In this document: one piece after another, positions 61,040 to 64,000 of the stretch
Position numbering within the stretch: position 1 is the first letter of the stretch
Layout: every line of letters begins with the position of its first letter
Origin: Branchiostoma floridae
Lineage: Eukaryota > Chordata > Leptocardii > Amphioxiformes > Branchiostomatidae
DNA: 64,000 bases
Assembly: GCF_000003815.2 (NCBI RefSeq)
Contig: NC_049996.1
Location: 15,385,161-15,449,160, forward strand
Direction: 5' to 3'
Notes under the pieces: generated by a model
The model's input: only the letters and a program-made list of their open reading frames with translations
Database searches by the model: none
What the model was told of the DNA's origin: nothing
Translations under genes and position numbers: made by a program

Positions 61040-61294
61040 NNNNNNNNNNNNNNNNNNNNNNNNNNNNNNNNNNNNNNNNNNNNNNNNNNNNNNNNNNNNN
61101 NNNNNNNNNNNNNNNNNNNNNNNNNNNNNNNNNNNNNNNNNNNNNNNNNNNNNNNNNNNNNNNNNNNNNNNNNNNNNNNNNNNNNNNNNNNNNNNNNNNN
61201 NNNNNNNNNNNNNNNNNNNNNNNNNNNNNNNNNNNNNNNNNNNNNNNNNNNNNNNNNNNNNNNNNNNNNNNNNNNNNNNNNNNNNNNNNNNNNN
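61040..61294. other. Assembly gap, 255 N
   Basis: This run of N has no readable sequence. It interrupts the dispersed repeat that begins near 60920. ORFs crossing it are artefacts. Confidence 1.
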
Positions 61295-61813
61295 TGTCAG
61301 AACTCCCATAATGCAAAAATAGGCAAATATATGAAGGACTGCTTTGCTATCAGAAAAAAATACTGAAACTAATGATTAGCCTACTTCATTATGATACTGT
61401 ATCAAAGAATTGTGTCAGCCCTTATTGTTATGTTAATACAATAAGCTTTATCCTATACCTCTATTTTGTACTTTGTGTAATACTAACGGTAGTTGCCATA
61501 CTTTGTACCATGTACAATTGTCGTGCAATAAAGTTCTTCTTCATCTATAACCACCCCGCATCCCCATAAAAATACTTTTCCGTTTGCTTTTAAACAGACG
61601 AGGACAAAGTGGCACTGCCCTCAAGTTAGTTAACGGTAACTTATTTATACTAACAGTACAGACAGAAGGTAGAGGTAGTCTTTTTCTTTCACCTCTCCGA
61701 CCGAAGTCTGGTACCTATAAATTAGTTATTTATGGCTGAGATATGAAAAAAAGCTGGTGATGATTATGATGATAGTACTGTTGATGATGATTAATAAAAC
61801 GTGTGAAGCAATG

Positions 61814-62154
61814 CAGGGCTCTAGCCAGCTCGAAATTTTTTTCCGTCAGCCAATTCCCATTGTCACGAAAACTGCGAAAATCAAGTTAGAAAGACGGAAC
61901 TGAGACCTCGAAAAACAGGTTTTTAATGAGATTATCGTATGCGAAAGGGCGCCGACACAATAAGTCAACAATAATAACAATAGCAAGACAAACAGTGTGT
62001 GGCTTTCCGACCGTGGACAGCGTCCCCAAGCCGCCTGTAGCTTCCACCAAGAATTTTTGTCCGTCAAGGTTGACGGATTGGTTTAAACAATTTTCCGTCA
62101 CACGCAGCAAATTTCCGTCAATTGACGGGAAAATGGACGCTGGCTAGAGCCCTG
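61814..62154. mobile_element. MITE with CAGGGCTCTAGCCAGC ends
   Basis: The left end CAGGGCTCTAGCCAGCTCGA is mirrored by CGCTGGCTAGAGCCCTG at the right. TTTTCCGTCA and TGACGGAAAT-type words repeat inside. It resembles, but is distinct from, the CAGGGCTCGAAAT family. The interior has no coding content. Confidence 0.75.
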
Positions 62155-62552
62155 AAGCAATGTCACAGCTGAAAGACGACAAATTTGATTGCAGTTTTCA
62201 AACTCCTCGCTAGGTGAAGTATCAAACATTATCTACATCGTAACATGTCCACAGCGTTTGCCATAAGGGCAGACATTAAGGTTAGGGCTGTCCAAAGGAA
62301 AGCATGTTGAAATGCACTAAAAGATGGCTTCAAAAAGAACTAACACATAAAAATTATTCTCCACCAGAAAGTCATCTGGGTCTAGTTTATAAACAGGGGC
62401 CGGTTGTTGGGCTCAAACTCCGAGAAAAACTTGCTGTATGAAGAAACCTCAACTTTGACCCCAGTTTCCTCCTGTTTCAACCCTCAGCACCCAACAATTC
62501 AAATCTGTCATTACACCGACTAAACTGCTGAACTGAACAAATTTTGCCCTAA

Positions 62553-63040
62553 GGCCATGTTGATTTGATTATATGGATGACATCCTCCGGGAACTCCAAA
62601 ACTGACGCGAGCGAGTGAATAAAAAAAAAGTTTGGCAAAAAAAAGTTGCCTTCAGTATGAAATCAAAGTGGCCAGGAAGGTTGAACATAGGACTAAACAC
62701 ACATAGTATGGTATACCATGATCCTCTGGACCTGAATTTTCTGTACTGGTACCTCCCCCAACCAACAATAGACTTTTTTTTTCTTTCCGTCCTTTCACAT
62801 CTTATTCTTTGACTTAAGATTCATTCTTTATATGGCATTAGTTATCTGTTTTCTGATACTTTTTTTCACTCTACGGAATATTTGTGCTCATTTTACAGCT
62901 GCTTTGCACNNNNNNNNNNNNNNNNNNNNNNNNNNNNNNNNNNNNNNNNNNNNNNNNNNNNNNNNNNNNNNNNNNNNNNNNNNNNNNNNNNNNNNNNNNN
63001 NNNNNNNNNATGTCATCCATATATCAATCAACGTGCCTAA
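62553..63040. mobile_element. MITE, TAAGGCCATATTGATTTGAT family (gapped copy)
   Basis: The left end TAAGGCCATGTTGATTTGAT, then TATATGGATGACATCC, matches 8908-8945. The right end ATGTCATCCATATATCAATC, then AACGTGCCTAA, follows the N run. The true length cannot be read because of the gap at 62910-63009. Confidence 0.6.
62910..63009. other. Assembly gap, 100 N
   Basis: A run of exactly 100 N is the usual placeholder for a gap of unknown size. It lies inside a MITE copy. Confidence 1.
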
Positions 63041-63263
63041 ACAGGAACTTAGACCCGTCTGTGTCTTCTAATTCAAAATGTCTCCAGATTGGGTAAAAGT
63101 TCTCAAGGAAAAGAGGGATTTTCAAGGATTTAAAATAAGTGGCACTAAGATGTACCGAATTAGTCGCCGGTACAACAGTTTTTCTGGAGAACACTTGTCT
63201 GGAAGCTCTGAATGTCTGCAAATTTGCATACTCTAGTTTGAAAACTGAGAAACAGACAACAAA

Positions 63264-63303
63264 ATGGCGGACTATCATGACAGCGAACCTCTTGTTGACC
63301 AAG
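63264..63303 (+). CDS. First coding exon of a gene continuing past the window
   Basis: AACAAAATGGCGGAC is a strong start context. It opens MADYHDSEPLVDQ, ending in phase 1 at a consensus donor (CAAG/GTAAGTTT). Acidic, short N-termini of this kind are common in cytosolic tails of membrane or trafficking proteins, but the family cannot be named from 13 residues. No following exon is seen before 64000, so the next exon must lie to the right. Confidence 0.6.
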
Positions 63304-64000
63304 GTAAGTTTTGTGGATACTTTTTAGATGTTTGAATTTGGCGGTCGAAAACAGATAGGAAGGTTGATGAAGATAATTGATTGATTCATGTCAATCTGAG
63401 ATAATTGAAGACACCATAGAATTCGATCGTGTCTGTATTAATGCAAGAAATTGAAGTTCCTTCTACAATGAAACGTTTTAAAGCTACGATTTATGGTTTA
63501 TTTTCTGTATTCTGTGAAACAACGTATTTGGGTGGTAGGTACATGCACTATGATGGAAATATGACTTTTACAACCTTACCATCGGATATACACCCTCCCC
63601 CATTGGACCAAGGAGGTATTAATTTTTCTATGGGTTTTATAAAACCTCCTTGATTAAACTGACCAGCTAGCAGTGTATGTGTTGTTAACATAATAACAGT
63701 GAAGCCATACATCCTTTAACAACACATGGGGGAAGGACAGAATAATGAATACATGAGACTAAGGACACTGTACAGTGTCTGTGATGTTACCTTCAAAATG
63801 CAAGCTGCATTGTTGATACATTTGAATGAAACGCTAAAGTTACCGAGTTATAGATTTAGAAATAGTGTGTGTGTGTACTGTGTGTGTGTCTGTCTGTTTT
63901 GTGTGTGTTTTTATGTGTGTATTATTATGTGTGTTTGTGCTTGTGTTTTTGTGTAGGCGAGTGTACGAGTGTGTGTGTTTTGTGTGTGTGTGTGTGTGTG
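63304..64000. other. Intron sequence with a small hairpin and TG microsatellite
   Basis: A hairpin (ACCAAGGAGGTATTAATTTT versus TTTTATAAAACCTCCTTG) lies at about 63606-63655. A degenerate (TG)n tract runs from about 63868 to the window end. No coding exon is seen. Confidence 0.6.

Noticed and set aside
60926-61366. ORFs crossing the N run
   Set aside because: Reading through unknown bases is meaningless.

Overview
The window looks like nuclear DNA of an invertebrate chordate, most likely amphioxus (Branchiostoma). It has multi-exon protein genes with consensus GT-AG introns, vertebrate-like families (MALSU1, C1q/collagen, receptor tyrosine kinases), a lineage-expanded kinase cluster, a very high density of short inverted-repeat elements (MITEs), tRNA-like SINE fragments, and minisatellites that copy intron-exon junctions. 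The species call is inference; no species-specific marker was checked. Two runs of N (61040-61294 and 62910-63009) show it is a draft assembly.

Layout: (1) 1.9-24.3 kb, + strand: an 11-exon gene for a 490-aa BTB-BACK-TLDc protein. Its 10.8-kb intron 4 contains, on the - strand, a 3-exon gene for a secreted 461-aa collagen-C1q protein (6.8-11.4 kb). Its intron 9 contains a decayed tyrosine-recombinase (Crypton-like) transposon (21.2-23.4 kb). (2) 25.6-37.6 kb, - strand: three tandem paralogues of a receptor tyrosine kinase with cadherin-like, EGF, Ig and EGF ectodomain modules. Copies 2 and 3 have one intron at the juxtamembrane/kinase border; copy 1 lacks it exactly. (3) 39.2-49.5 kb, + strand: a 14-exon gene for a 648-aa His-rich protein that I do not recognise. 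(4) 50.2-53.8 kb, - strand: a 5-exon MALSU1 (RsfS/DUF143) orthologue. (5) 55.4-57.2 kb, + strand: a 2-exon Fuseless-like multi-pass membrane protein whose frame is broken twice by single-base deficits. (6) 57.2-64 kb: mostly repeats and gaps, then the first coding exon of a gene that runs off the right edge (63264-63303).

The most unusual signal is that exon edges of four neighbouring genes have been copied into flanking tandem arrays. Donor or acceptor sites, start-codon regions and stop-codon regions recur next to the genuine exon: BTB-TLDc exons 1, 3, 4, 5 and 7; both ends of the last C1q exon; His-rich gene exons 9, 12 and 14; the MALSU1 last exon. The largest array is about 30 copies of a 30-bp unit between exon 5 of the BTB gene and a partial second copy of that exon, open in the exon's own frame throughout. 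I recall 'mirage' minisatellites with this property described at the amphioxus Adh locus, which supports the organism call; the density here deserves checking.

Exon boundaries were set by eye from GT/AG sites, reading-phase continuity and family similarity. All phases listed are consistent, but no transcript was available.
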